DNA of 64,000 nt from Aeromicrobium duanguangcaii (GCF_024508295.1 NZ_CP101990.1:1302001-1366000); one strand, 5' to 3'. Counted from the stretch's first letter, positions 9,129-18,173 are shown. The notes: generated by a model from the sequence alone, not told the origin. A program made the numbers and translations.

Positions 9129-10378
9129 GTGCACCACTGACAGGCATCCGCGTTCTAGACCTAACCCAGTACATTGCTGGGCCCGGCGCAACCTCGGTGC
9201 TGGCAGATCTTGGCGCTGACGTCATCAAGGTCGAGCCAGTCCGAGGTGAGGCCACACGCCACCTCGGTTCGTTCGGGCAGGGCATGTTCCATGCGTACAA
9301 CCGAGGCAAGCGCTCGATCGCGGTCAACTTGGCGACAACCCAAGGGCGTGATATCGCTTCCTCCCTGATGGCCGGGGCCGATGTCGTTGTCCAGAATTTG
9401 CGCCCTGGCGCCATGGAACGGATGGGACTGGGACCTAATCAGGTGCGTCAGGGCGGATCGGGGCGGCCGGGGAACCCCGGGCTGATTCACGTCTCGATCA
9501 GCGGCTTCGGCTCTTCCGGAGTCGCGGCCAAACGTGCCGGACTCGATATTGCGGCGCAGGCTGAAAGTGGGCTCATGTCCATCACTGGTGAGACCGACCG
9601 AGAACCTCAGCGGGTTGGATTCGCCGTCGTCGATGTCGCGACTGCAAACGCGGCCGCTCAAGCCATCCTCGCCGCACTGTTGCACCGGGAGCGTGGCGGA
9701 CCGGGCGCCGACATTGACCTATCGTTGATTGAAACAGCGATCAATATCCAGTCGGCCAACCTGATCGAGTACTTCTCGACGGGGCGCGTGCCCTTTCGGT
9801 CGGGCAACGGACAGCCCTCGGCCGCTCCTGCAGCAGATCTCATCCGTACCCGTGACGGCCACATAGTGCTGTCCTCGTACACGCCACCGCACTGGGCCAA
9901 ACTTTGCGCTCTGATCGGGCGGCCCGAGCTAGTGAATGACCCACGGCTCGGCACCCTCGATGCCCGGGTCGCCAACCGGGATTTCCTCCATGAGGTGCTG
10001 GATTCCGCATTTGAATCCATGGATGCCGACGCGTGCGTCGAGTGGCTCGCCGAGAACGGACTGGTCGCAGGTGCCGTGCGCACGTATGAGCAGATGGCCG
10101 AGTCGGACAACGTCAAAGAACTGGGCATCATCGGCAAAATCGAAAACCCGAGCCACGACACACCGGACAGGTACGTGAGGTTGCCGTACCGGATCTCGAC
10201 GGTAGATGACCAGAGCGGCGCGTCGCGGGCACCCCATCTCGGAGAGCACACCGTCGCGATTCTCGCGGAGTTGGGACACAGCCAGGATCGGATCGACGAA
10301 CTCGTCGAGAACGAGGTGGTCGTCGCCAACGCTGACATTCCCCCAACCAGTGAAGATGTAAGGAGCAGAGTCTTGTGA
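9125..10378 (+). CDS. CaiB/BaiF-family CoA transferase
   Basis: This 417-residue class III CoA transferase begins with the family motif GIRVLDLTQYIAGPGATSVL and continues with LGADVIKVEPVRGEATR, NRGKRSIAVNL and ADVVVQNLRPGAMERMGL. The Asp in FAVVDVATANAAAQAILAAL (about residue 168) matches the catalytic nucleophile position. It moves CoA between carboxylic acids, so it probably activates the acid imported by the Tct system. It overlaps both neighbours by four bases. Confidence 0.92.
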   Translation: MSAPLTGIRVLDLTQYIAGPGATSVLADLGADVIKVEPVRGEATRHLGSFGQGMFHAYNRGKRSIAVNLATTQGRDIASSLMAGADVVVQNLRPGAMERMGLGPNQVRQGGSGRPGNPGLIHVSISGFGSSGVAAKRAGLDIAAQAESGLMSITGETDREPQRVGFAVVDVATANAAAQAILAALLHRERGGPGADIDLSLIETAINIQSANLIEYFSTGRVPFRSGNGQPSAAPAADLIRTRDGHIVLSSYTPPHWAKLCALIGRPELVNDPRLGTLDARVANRDFLHEVLDSAFESMDADACVEWLAENGLVAGAVRTYEQMAESDNVKELGIIGKIENPSHDTPDRYVRLPYRISTVDDQSGASRAPHLGEHTVAILAELGHSQDRIDELVENEVVVANADIPPTSEDVRSRVL

Positions 10379-11118
10379 CAGCCACCCCAGAACTCAACGG
10401 ACAATGCATCGTAGTCACCGGTGCGAGTCGGGGGATCGGTCGAGCGATTTCTCTCACATTGGCAGCCGCGGGCGCGCACGTGGTGCTTGGCGCCCGTTCC
10501 GAGCCCGCAGCCCAAACCGTCGCAAACGAAATCGAATCACATGGCGGCCGAGCCGTTGCCGTGCGAGCCGACATAACCTCTCAGGTCGACACCGAGCAGC
10601 TCGCCGCCGCCGCCGTGGAGGCGTTCGGTCGAATCGACGTGCTGGTCGCGAACGCAGGCATGGAGTCCTCGGCGACGCTCATGAAGTCTGATCCATCCGA
10701 GTGGATCGCTACGGTCACGACAAATCTCGTCGGTAGTTACTTGTCTGCTCGCGCCGTTCTGCCTCAGATGAAGGAACAGGGCTCGGGACAGGTGCTGTTC
10801 GTTGGGTCAGGCATGGGACACTCCAAAGCCTTCGGCCGCTCGGCCTACGGTGCGTCGAAGGCCGGATTGAGCCACTTGGCAGGCGTGCTCTCTCAAGAGA
10901 TGTGGCGGTACGGGATCAATGTCAACGAACTCGTGCCGGGACCCGTTGCGACAGACATGACCCGCGGTCGGTGGACGCTTGGCGAGGTCCCCGCCGAATT
11001 GCCCAGCGAACGCGTCAAGCCGGCGGTCGAAGTAGCCGAGTTCGTTCGTAGCATTCTCTGCTTGGGCGCGGGTGGCCCTACCGGACAGGTCTTCAGCCTC
11101 GCACGCAGGCCGCTGTGA
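10375..11118 (+). CDS. Short-chain dehydrogenase/reductase (SDR)
   Basis: This 247-residue classical SDR has a GTG start at 10375 overlapping the CaiB stop. The cofactor motif VVTGASRGIGRAISL is near the N-terminus, VLVANAG follows at about residue 90, and the catalytic Ser and YGASK lie near residues 142-162. It probably oxidises or reduces a 3-hydroxyacyl or hydroxy-acid intermediate in the same pathway. It overlaps the next gene by four bases. Confidence 0.92.
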   Translation: MTATPELNGQCIVVTGASRGIGRAISLTLAAAGAHVVLGARSEPAAQTVANEIESHGGRAVAVRADITSQVDTEQLAAAAVEAFGRIDVLVANAGMESSATLMKSDPSEWIATVTTNLVGSYLSARAVLPQMKEQGSGQVLFVGSGMGHSKAFGRSAYGASKAGLSHLAGVLSQEMWRYGINVNELVPGPVATDMTRGRWTLGEVPAELPSERVKPAVEVAEFVRSILCLGAGGPTGQVFSLARRPL

Positions 11119-11840
11119 GTTCCTCGATACACGCCGAAACCTTCGACGGCGTTCTCGTGATTTCGATCGACCGTCCCGCGGCGCGCAATGCGATGACCGA
11201 CGAGATGGCGCGGTCGATCGCCACTCAGCTCGACCATTTCGATGCCGCAGACGATCTGCGGGTGGCTGTCTTGCACGGTCGTCATGGTGTGTTCTGCTCG
11301 GGAATGGACCTGAAACGGTTCCAGGCGACGGGTACTCGGCCCCTAGATCCGCGTCGTGGGGGCGGTGGGTTGACGTGGATGCCCCCAACGAAGCCCATCA
11401 TCGCGGCCGTGGAGGGCTTCGCACTAGGCCTCGGATTTGAGATGACGCTCGCGTGCGACCTCGTTGTGGCAGCGTCTGACGCGCAATTCGGACTTCCTGA
11501 GGTCCGTCACGGGCTGGTTGCAGCCGGCGGCGGCGCCAGCCGACTGCCGTCACGGATCCCGCGTGCGGCCGCTATGGAGATCCTACTGACTGGCCGGCCC
11601 TGCTCGGCATCGCGGCTCCAAGAATTGGGCTTGGTGAATCGCGTGACCGAGCCGGACGAGTCTCTCGAGACGGCACAAGAACTGGCTCGCGAGATCGCCT
11701 CGCTACCCAGTGAGGCGGTCACGTTCACCAAGGAACTCGTCGCGCTATCGCGCGATTGGCCCGAGGCTGACTTGTTTGCCCGTCAGGAGCCACTCGTCAC
11801 TGGGTTCTTGGAGCGACGACGCCGAAGGCAAGGTAATTGA
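11115..11840 (+). CDS. Enoyl-CoA hydratase/isomerase (crotonase) family protein
   Basis: This 241-residue crotonase starts at GTG 11115. The oxyanion-hole segments are visible: RPAARNAMTDEM, GVFCSGMDLKRF and KPIIAAVEGFALGLGFEM. ACDLVVAASDAQFGLPEVRHGLVAAGGG follows, where enoyl hydratases usually place a catalytic Glu (here PEVRHG). It lacks the C-terminal extension of bifunctional enzymes. It probably hydrates or cleaves a CoA thioester made by the upstream enzymes. Confidence 0.9.
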   Translation: MSSSIHAETFDGVLVISIDRPAARNAMTDEMARSIATQLDHFDAADDLRVAVLHGRHGVFCSGMDLKRFQATGTRPLDPRRGGGGLTWMPPTKPIIAAVEGFALGLGFEMTLACDLVVAASDAQFGLPEVRHGLVAAGGGASRLPSRIPRAAAMEILLTGRPCSASRLQELGLVNRVTEPDESLETAQELAREIASLPSEAVTFTKELVALSRDWPEADLFARQEPLVTGFLERRRRRQGN

Positions 11841-12298
11841 TGCGTCAGTTCACGGGAGTGACGGCCTTCGCCGAAGCGGTGGGGGAAGAACTCGGCCACA
11901 CGTCGTGGCTGACACTCAGCGAAGACCGCATCGCGGCATTTCACATGGCCACGGGATCTGCCAAATCTCTCCGCCCGGACGGCCACGAGCCCGGCTTCGT
12001 ACCGGAGTACTTGGTCATCGCCGCGGTCTCGCCTTTGCTGAAGGGATTGTATGACGTCGCGAACGTGGCAGTACGAATTAACTACGGGGTAAACCTGGTC
12101 AAGTTCCACTCACGAGTGCGAGTAGGATCCCGCATTCGCGCCCGTGCCCAGTTGGCTAGCGCGGAGCAGGCAACCGCCGGATACCGCGTCGCTGTCCGTC
12201 TCGACATCGAGTGCGACGGTCATCTCGAGGATGTCGGCTCCGCCGAGGTCGTGATGATGTTCGTCGCGCAGAATAGAATGTCGGGCGAATCCGGCTAA
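11840..12298 (+). CDS. MaoC-like hot-dog dehydratase
   Basis: This 152-residue single hot-dog protein starts at ATG 11840, inside TGATG with the stop of the crotonase gene; TTG 11837 is a less likely start. The MaoC pattern is present: LTLSEDRIAAFHMATG, an FVPEYLVIAA stretch, INYGVNLVKFHSRVRVGSRI and a C-terminal VGSAEVVMMF strand. Family members hydrate or dehydrate enoyl-CoAs. It is the last gene of the catabolic operon. Confidence 0.88.
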   Translation: MRQFTGVTAFAEAVGEELGHTSWLTLSEDRIAAFHMATGSAKSLRPDGHEPGFVPEYLVIAAVSPLLKGLYDVANVAVRINYGVNLVKFHSRVRVGSRIRARAQLASAEQATAGYRVAVRLDIECDGHLEDVGSAEVVMMFVAQNRMSGESG

Positions 12299-12489
12299 CC
12301 ACTGCAGAGCCGCCGATTCCACAGCGCCTGTTCCTCGCTTGGGGGCCACCACGACTGCCGGAGCCAGAAGAATTGGGACGTCCAGACCAAGGAGTCTGCG
12401 TAGACAGAAGCACGAGACGTCCGCATTGCGATCCGGCGACCTGTCCTAGACGTGCTATCTAGAGAGTTGCGGGGAACCAGCGGTGGTCC

Positions 12490-12834
12490 TCACCCGGTCC
12501 AGCGCACCAACAGCATTGTGAGCTCGGTCGTTGCTAGGAGAGCCGTCGAGAGTGCTAGAGCAAAGGGGGCGCGGCCGCCGCGTGACCTCGCGCGACGGCG
12601 GGCACCTGCATCGTGGGCGTAGCGGCCTCGACTTTCAACGAAGATCCAGGTGCCGAGAACCATTGCGATTGCTAGGGCCACCAGCGCCAAGACCCCGAGA
12701 TCGCTCCAAGTTAGTCTCAGAATAATCGCAGAACCTGCCACGAGCGAGAGCCCTGTCCGCTGCCATGCCAAGGCGGTCCGTTCATTGGAGACGCCGAAGT
12801 CACCAACCGCTTGGCCCAACTCTTCGTCCGTCAC
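12490..12834 (-). CDS. DUF202 family membrane protein
   Basis: This 114-residue protein begins at GTG 12834 (VTDEELGQAVGDFGVSNERT). The DUF202 hallmark NERTALAWQRTGLSLVAGSA is followed by two or three hydrophobic helices. The role is unknown; family members are small inner-membrane proteins usually found in pairs, as here, 13 bases downstream of a second DUF202 gene. The 191 bases between this gene and the MaoC gene hold nothing I recognise. Confidence 0.85.
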   Translation of the reverse strand: MTDEELGQAVGDFGVSNERTALAWQRTGLSLVAGSAIILRLTWSDLGVLALVALAIAMVLGTWIFVESRGRYAHDAGARRRARSRGGRAPFALALSTALLATTELTMLLVRWTG

Positions 12835-12847
12835 GGCGGCGGGCGGT

Positions 12848-13213
12848 CTAGAGACTGACGGCGAGGAGAAGTGCCGTGACTACCAAGACGAGTGTGACCA
12901 GTGCGCTGAAGCCATGCGACGGAAGCGGTTCGGCCCTCCGCATGGCGCGTTCCGACTTGGCCCATCGCAGCCATGCCGCAACCGCTGAGAAAAGACTCAG
13001 ACCAACGAACACGAGGGTGAGTGCATGTTGCACCGAGGGCTTGACGGAAAGTTCAACGACATCGAGCGCCACGCCCGCGGCAAGCAGCGCGAGCGAAGTA
13101 CGGATCCAAGCTAGGTAGGTTCGTTCATTGGCGAAAGTGAACCTGTAGTCGGGCTCCTCGCCTTGCCCGTAGACCCATCGGGGCCACCTCTTCGAGTCGT
13201 CCGGTCTAGTCAC
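12848..13213 (-). CDS. YidH-type DUF202 membrane protein
   Basis: This DUF202 protein carries FTFANERTYLAWIRTSLALL, the YidH-type signature, and three predicted membrane helices. I start it at GTG 13213 (VTRPDDSKRWPRWVYG, 121 residues, normal for the family). The frame is open to a TTG at 13264, but the added residues look non-coding. It pairs with the DUF202 gene just downstream; the function is unknown. Confidence 0.83.
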   Translation of the reverse strand: MTRPDDSKRWPRWVYGQGEEPDYRFTFANERTYLAWIRTSLALLAAGVALDVVELSVKPSVQHALTLVFVGLSLFSAVAAWLRWAKSERAMRRAEPLPSHGFSALVTLVLVVTALLLAVSL

Positions 13214-13356
13214 GACGAACTTGCCTGTGGGCGGCGCAACAGATGTGCCTCGTGCATGCAGCAATGCTACAGCCCTGGTTCCGTGGATTGGTCACCAGGA
13301 GCTGCCTCCGCTAGTGCTGAACTAGCCGATCAGAACGATTGCTCAGTTGGCTCTGC

Positions 13357-13505
13357 TGCGCGAATAGGTGACCCCTGATCTGTTGTGCCGAGAGGTGCTG
13401 CTTGAAGGTGTGCGTCGTCCTTAAGTCGTATCCGATGGTGGTCCGCGAAGACGTGGCGCGAGTCAACAGACGCTGATCGTCGAACGATGAACGCATCGCC
13501 ATTTC
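13357..13505 (+). repeat. Dispersed repeat R1 copy A: IS3-like transposase 5' remnant
   Basis: This is one of three diverged copies of a roughly 150-base element (others at 15513-15660 and 20278-20437). Shared blocks include GATCTGTTGTGCCGAGAGGT-type sequence and GACGTGGCGCGAGTC. The plus-strand frame reads KSYPMVVREDVARVNRR, the start of an IS3-family OrfA-type peptide (PYPxEVRxDVxxV). Nothing of the element body remains. The similarity among copies is direct; the IS3 identity is inference. Confidence 0.55.
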
Positions 13506-13570
13506 GCAATTCCGGTCGGCCTTCGCTGCTGACGTTAGGCACGAGTCAGGGTTCGTAGAGCATGCAAAAG

Positions 13571-13783
13571 TTAAGCGCTGTCGGACTCGCCGTAGAACGA
13601 ATCGTCCCAAACGCGTTCGAATGGCGCTGGCCAGTCTGCGGTGTTGTGCACCTTGCGATGTTTCATCACGGCGAACTTGAACGCCTCCTTGTCGTGAGCG
13701 CTTAGGAGTTCGCGGCAGTACGGGGCATCGCAACGCCACCGGTAGCGCGGCGAGGATCGTCGCAGAAATGGAGGCAGGTTCAT
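13571..13783 (-). CDS. Small hypothetical protein of the GTPase operon (70 aa)
   Basis: This 70-residue protein has ATG at 13783 overlapping the upstream gene's stop by four bases. It is rich in aromatic and basic residues (PRYRWRCDAPYCRELL, ending DDSFYGESD). Two Cys and several His could make a small metal site (CDAPYC, MKHRKVH). I do not recognise the family. The tight coupling to the GTPase-associated 144-residue gene argues that it is real and part of that module. Confidence 0.6.
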   Translation of the reverse strand: MNLPPFLRRSSPRYRWRCDAPYCRELLSAHDKEAFKFAVMKHRKVHNTADWPAPFERVWDDSFYGESDSA

Positions 13784-14214
13784 TCCGTTCCTCGGGCGGC
13801 AGTCTCGTCGTCACGTCTGGCCGCGGTCGCCTCATGTGCTGCCGAAAGATCAATCGGATCCGGGGGATGCTCGGCATCCCAGCTCAGAGAGTAGATCTCG
13901 GCGACGAGAGGCCAAATCACACGGATGCCTGCATCGAAGGAGTCGACGGATTTTGCAAGGTCGTCGAAGAGGACGAACTCATGAGGGATGACGCGTCCGG
14001 CCGAGTCCCGTCGGCCTGAGGGATCAGAGAACCGTAAGGCCACTCGGTCTCGGCTACCTCGCCAAACGGACGGCTCGTCCTGGAGATCACCGAAGGCGCG
14101 CTCGTACTCGGCGAGTGGGTCGGTGATCCCTGCGTCGAGGAGGAATCGAAAGCCCCAAACTCGTCCGCGCGTGGCCCAGATGAGCTGGCGGCTTAGCGCA
14201 TCACGCGAACTCAC
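13780..14214 (-). CDS. Hypothetical protein of the GTPase operon (144 aa)
   Basis: This 144-residue acidic protein contains LIWATRGRVWGFRFLLDAG, RVALRFSDPSGRRDSAGR and RVIPHEFVLFDDLAKSVDSF. It overlaps the GTPase stop upstream and the 70-residue gene downstream by four bases each, so it should be made together with the GTPase. The family is not recognised. By its position it is likely a partner or regulator of the GTPase. Confidence 0.7.
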   Translation of the reverse strand: MSSRDALSRQLIWATRGRVWGFRFLLDAGITDPLAEYERAFGDLQDEPSVWRGSRDRVALRFSDPSGRRDSAGRVIPHEFVLFDDLAKSVDSFDAGIRVIWPLVAEIYSLSWDAEHPPDPIDLSAAHEATAARRDDETAARGTE

Positions 14215-15449
14215 TTCTGGGTCCTGATCACCTTGTCCGAGAGGCCCTGCTCAAGGTCGAGTTTGAACTGAGTGAGCATCGCGCGAAGGTGGTTCTGCTG
14301 GGTTCGTGCATCCTCGTTCATCTTCTTGAGTTTGGGTCCTGCCGCCCTGACTGCGGCGGCCAATACCGGCAGCGCGTTGACAAGGAACTCGGCCCGTTTG
14401 TCGGACTTGGCGACCTTCTTAAGGAGCTTCTCGATCCCGGAGAACTTCGCGCCAGTGAGCGCTGCCGCGATCACGTCGGCACCGTCCGCCAGCGAGTCCA
14501 CGACCTTGCGTGGGATCGTCATCTTCTCTTCCCAAAGAACGCGACGCTCCAATGGCAGGAGTGAGGCGATGGGAAGGATGAGATCTAGGCCCACGCGCTT
14601 GGTCAGATCAATCTCCACGGGCTCTGCGGTATCTGGCTTGAGTTCGAACTTCGCCGAGGAGAGCCGCATGAAGTCCTCGCCGATGGCGAGGGCCTCAGGG
14701 GTGTCGATGAGTTCGGCGACTGTCGAGCGTAAACGCTCGAGGTCGTCCGCTGCCTTGAGGATGACGAGGTCCTTGAAGGTGTCGACGTCCCAGTCCGGGA
14801 GCAGGTCCGCTTTGGACAGGGCAAGGATCCAGACCCGCGGGAACTCGACGAGCGGTCCCTCGTCGGCAAGTAGGTCGTCCTTGAATCGAACAAGATTCTG
14901 ACGGAAGTTGCCGAGAAGTGCCTTGAGGTAGCGCTCTTCTTCGCCGCGGTAGTCAAGCAACTTCTGGCCGTCGACAAGGAGCAAGGCGATGTCTGATTTG
15001 AGAAGGGTGATGAAGGTTTCAGTGCGTCGTGCCCGCTCGTCGTCGCTGCTTGGATCGTCTTCGAACCACTCGCCGGGGTAGTCGTGCCACGCAAGTCGCA
15101 ACTCATCGAAGGGGCGCTTCTTCTCGGCCTCCGAATCGCCGGGCCTCAACTTGACGGAAAACTCATAAGTTGTGTTGGCGAACCTTGTCGGCATTGGCGC
15201 AGTGCACTGGTCCCTCATCCCCAAGTAGTTCTGATAAAGGCGGTGTCCCTGACCGGTCTGCCGTGCCACGAGGTCCCAGAGGTCGTTCTTGTAGGTCCCC
15301 TCCTGTGTCGGTCCGTAGAACGAGGAAACCAACACGGTCTTGCCCGATCCGGATTCGCCGAAGACTGCGATGTGCTGCTCGCGGACCCTGGGGTAGTTAG
15401 CCATTGCGCGAACGTACAACAGCCCTCCGACGTTTGGACCTAAACTCAT
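14211..15449 (-). CDS. TRAFAC-like GTPase domain protein (412 aa)
   Basis: This is a large P-loop NTPase. Walker A is GESGSGKT (31-38), a switch-II-like HDYPGEW lies at 122-128, LLLVDGQKLL is the Walker-B-side strand, and ALSKADLL (SKAD 212-215) takes the place of the NKxD guanine motif. These point to a TRAFAC-class GTPase related to YcjX or the DO-GTPase groups described in bacterial conflict systems. The C-terminal third is helical (LLKKVAKSDKRAEF and following). The start is ATG 15449, with ATG 15404 as an alternative. It heads a three-gene operon and diverges from the coiled-coil membrane gene at 15683. Function is inferred only: probably a regulatory GTPase of a defence-type module. Confidence 0.75.
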   Translation of the reverse strand: MSLGPNVGGLLYVRAMANYPRVREQHIAVFGESGSGKTVLVSSFYGPTQEGTYKNDLWDLVARQTGQGHRLYQNYLGMRDQCTAPMPTRFANTTYEFSVKLRPGDSEAEKKRPFDELRLAWHDYPGEWFEDDPSSDDERARRTETFITLLKSDIALLLVDGQKLLDYRGEEERYLKALLGNFRQNLVRFKDDLLADEGPLVEFPRVWILALSKADLLPDWDVDTFKDLVILKAADDLERLRSTVAELIDTPEALAIGEDFMRLSSAKFELKPDTAEPVEIDLTKRVGLDLILPIASLLPLERRVLWEEKMTIPRKVVDSLADGADVIAAALTGAKFSGIEKLLKKVAKSDKRAEFLVNALPVLAAAVRAAGPKLKKMNEDARTQQNHLRAMLTQFKLDLEQGLSDKVIRTQK

Positions 15450-15512
15450 CTGGAGCCGCGGCTCTCGCTAGTTCCGCGGGGTCCGACGTGTCGCATCGGC
15501 ATCGATCAAGGG

Positions 15513-15660
15513 TTTGCTGCACGAGAGCTAGCCTCCGATCTGTGGTGCCGGAGATGCTGCTGGGGTGATGTGCACGTGGCTAGGCCGAATTCCAGTGAGT
15601 CCCGCCGAAGCGTGGCGCGAGCCGCACATGCCGATTGGCCGAATCGCGAACACGTCGCAA
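15513..15660 (+). repeat. Dispersed repeat R1 copy B: IS3-like remnant upstream of the coiled-coil gene
   Basis: This is the second R1 copy. It shares CTCCGATCTGTGGTGCCG and GTGGCGCGAG with copy C, and similarity to copy C continues without a break into the coding region (to about 15922, matching 20693). The OrfA-like peptide is degraded here (RPNSSESRRSVARA). It may now act as the leader and promoter region of the gene at 15683. Confidence 0.55.
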
Positions 15661-15682
15661 GTGCGGCACTAGCATCGCGTAA

Positions 15683-16945
15683 GTGCGTCTAGCCTCTGCC
15701 GCTCTCGGCTTTCTTCTGGGGAAGCTAGGCGTGTTCGTCGCGGTGCTGCTGTCCTTGTTTGTCGCCTATCTACTCGTCGAAACCGTGCTCCCATCTTTCC
15801 GCGACGCGGTGGCCGAGCGGGAGCGACTGGAAGCGGTGATCGAGGAACAGGAAAGTCTCAATGCGACGCTCGTGGACCTGAGCAAGACCGAGATCAAGCG
15901 TCGAGACCACCTGTGCGGCTTCCGGGCGAAGGTCATCGCGAAGCCGGCGCCGGGGAACGTCTGCAAGGACGCCCAGCGGGCGCTCGATGCGGTCGAAGAG
16001 GAGCAGGACAGGGTTAAACAGAAGATTGCGAGGGCGAAGGCCGAAAAGGAGAAGCTGAAGTCAGCCCAGAAATCCGGCGTGGGCTGGGTCGTGGACCGAT
16101 GGGCCAATTCCTGGAGGTGGCTGTGCGGGATCGCGCTGCTTGTCATCTTCCTTCCCCCTGTGCTGCGCACCGTCGGCTACTTCCTGCTGATGCCAGTGGT
16201 CACTCGGGCGCACAAGCCGATTCATCTTGCGGCTGGATCAGAGCGTGACAATGCCAGCCTTCGCGCCCGCCCGGCGGAACGCACCCTGCCGATCTCTTTG
16301 CCGCCGGGTGAGGTGCTGTCCGCACGATCGGAGCACGTGCGTCCAGTGCGGGGCAATGTACGCAGCCGACTTCTCTACGACTGGACGTCGCCATTCGTCA
16401 GCTTTGCGGCCGGACTCTATGGACTGAGCCGGATCACGGGCGACGAGGACGGCACCGAAGCGACGCTGTCAACGCCTGATGACCCGAACGCGTACCTGAT
16501 GCGTATCGACTTCAGGGACCACCCGGGTCTGGTCATGCGTCCCAGGCATGTCGTCGGGGTCATTGGCGCTCCGGAGCTGTCGACGCGTTGGCGGTGGGGA
16601 ATCCAAGCCTTTGCGACGTGGCAGGTGCGCTACATCATGTTCGCCGGCACTGGCAGTCTGATCGTTCAGGGCAGTGGCGATGTCGTACCGACCAGCCCCG
16701 GGGACAGGTCGACGCGGATGGAGCAGCACCTGGTGATGGGCTTCGACTCTCGCCTCACCGTCGGCGTCAATCGGACCGAGGTGTTCTGGCCATACCTTTG
16801 GGGGCGGACGCCACTTGTCGACGACGAGTTCATCGGACCCCACCCAATCTTCTGGCAGAAGTCCAGTGTTGACGGGCCCAGCAATCCGATCGCCAAGGCG
16901 TTCGACGCCTTCTTCTCATCGATCGGCAAACTGCTGGGCTTCTGA
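15683..16945 (+). CDS. Membrane-anchored coiled-coil protein of unknown function (420 aa)
   Basis: The GTG start at 15683 is the first good start after the R1 repeat. There is an N-terminal membrane helix (about 10-32), a charged coiled coil (about 40-130, VAERERLEAVIEEQESLN), a second membrane segment (about 146-175, CGIALLVIFLPPVLRTVGYF) and then a beta-rich soluble domain of about 240 residues (RPRHVVGVIGAPELSTRWRW, VGVNRTEVFWPYLWG). The family is not recognised. It is divergent from the GTPase operon with 233 bases between, so the two may form one membrane-GTPase module. A decayed second copy of its 5' part lies at 20450. Confidence 0.75.
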   Translation: MRLASAALGFLLGKLGVFVAVLLSLFVAYLLVETVLPSFRDAVAERERLEAVIEEQESLNATLVDLSKTEIKRRDHLCGFRAKVIAKPAPGNVCKDAQRALDAVEEEQDRVKQKIARAKAEKEKLKSAQKSGVGWVVDRWANSWRWLCGIALLVIFLPPVLRTVGYFLLMPVVTRAHKPIHLAAGSERDNASLRARPAERTLPISLPPGEVLSARSEHVRPVRGNVRSRLLYDWTSPFVSFAAGLYGLSRITGDEDGTEATLSTPDDPNAYLMRIDFRDHPGLVMRPRHVVGVIGAPELSTRWRWGIQAFATWQVRYIMFAGTGSLIVQGSGDVVPTSPGDRSTRMEQHLVMGFDSRLTVGVNRTEVFWPYLWGRTPLVDDEFIGPHPIFWQKSSVDGPSNPIAKAFDAFFSSIGKLLGF

Positions 16946-17172
16946 CCTTCGAGGGCGGCGTCAATCCGCGTGCCGCGGAAGTAAGGAGCCAGGACTCTGG
17001 ACCCGCCGGTGGGGTCGGCTTCGACGAAGAGCGGCGGTACATGGACGAGCTAGACGTTTCCGACGGCTGGTTGACGCCCACGGCCTCCTTTCGTGTCCAA
17101 CGGCGGGCAGGCGCCGCGTCTCAAACTGTGGCGTTCAGCAGTCCATGTAGATCCGTTGATGGAGGCAGGTCC

Positions 17173-18022
17173 TCAGTTGCGATTGAGGCCAAACTCCCGG
17201 GTGAGCATCGCTCGCTTGAAGTGCGCCTCTGCGGCATCGCTGTCGGCGGTCGGCACGCTGGGATCGAAGACACGCAGGATGCTGAACTGAAGGTGCTGGC
17301 GGTGGTCGGGATCCACCGCCAGTTCCTTGAGTGCGACGTTGCCCCCGTGGGCGTCTTTGGCGTATTGGCTCCACCGTCCGAGGATCCGCTCGCTGCCGTC
17401 GGCCTTGCCTACGTAGAGCTTCCCGTCGAGGGCGTCAGTGATGAGGTAGATACCCTGCACGGAGCCGAGCGCTGTGTGCCAAGCCGCGTAGCGAGAGTCC
17501 TCGGTCATGGTCTGCAACTCGCTGTAGGTGAGGAGCACGTTGTCGAAGCCCGGGAAGGCGACCGCCTGGGGGTCGGCGATCTCGACGATGGGGAACGCGG
17601 CAGCGCTTTCCCCAGTTTTGGCCCAGTTCACCGCGTCCTTCGACCACTCGACAACCAGCCTCCGGCTCAGCGAACTGAGTGCCGCGGAGGGTCGGAGGTC
17701 GAAGAAGCGCAGATCGCGGGTGCGTTCATTCAGGACTTCGCCGTGGTTCTCGTAGGCCACCAAGTAGCGCGACCACCGCTTGCCGTCTGCCATGAAGCAC
17801 AACCACAGGGGCCGTGGCACCTTGCCGAGCTTGTGGTTCGGTCCCGCCCCCCTGCGCTCGTGTGTAGGCGAGGAGTTACTCGGGCGTGAGGTCTGCTTCG
17901 CTGCGGAGCCCGTCCGTTGTATATGTGTGGCGGATGACCAGGATGTCTTTTGGCTCGAGGCCCGCGTTGGCAAGCACATGGCCGAAGGTGAGGTCACCCG
18001 TAAGCGAAGTCGAGGAGGTCAC
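17173..18022 (-). pseudogene. GIY-YIG nuclease family gene, broken by a stop and a frameshift
   Basis: Two frames together spell a GIY-YIG protein with an N-terminal adaptor region. The first (start near GTG 18022) reads LTFGHVLANAGLEPKDILVI and DGLRSEADLTPE, then a TAA at 17876-17878, after which the same frame continues LLAYTRAQ. A shift near 17845-17860 moves to the frame carrying NHKLGKVPRPLWLCFMADGK, LVVEWSKDAVNWAKTG, the catalytic-domain core VQGIYLITDALDGKLYVGKA and a C-terminal AEAHFKRAMLTREFGLN. The GIY-YIG core itself is intact. Either the gene is dead or a short protein is made from an internal start. Confidence 0.75.
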
Positions 18023-18173
18023 GCCCAGCACGTTAGTCGTCTTCGGCCCTCTGGCAGAAAGATGGTTACATGGGCAGTCGTACCAGGATGCTCGGGAGGA
18101 CATCGTGAATAGCAGTGCGCCGACAACACCGGCACGTCCCATCGAGAGCCGGGGCGCGGGGCTGCCCGCGGCA

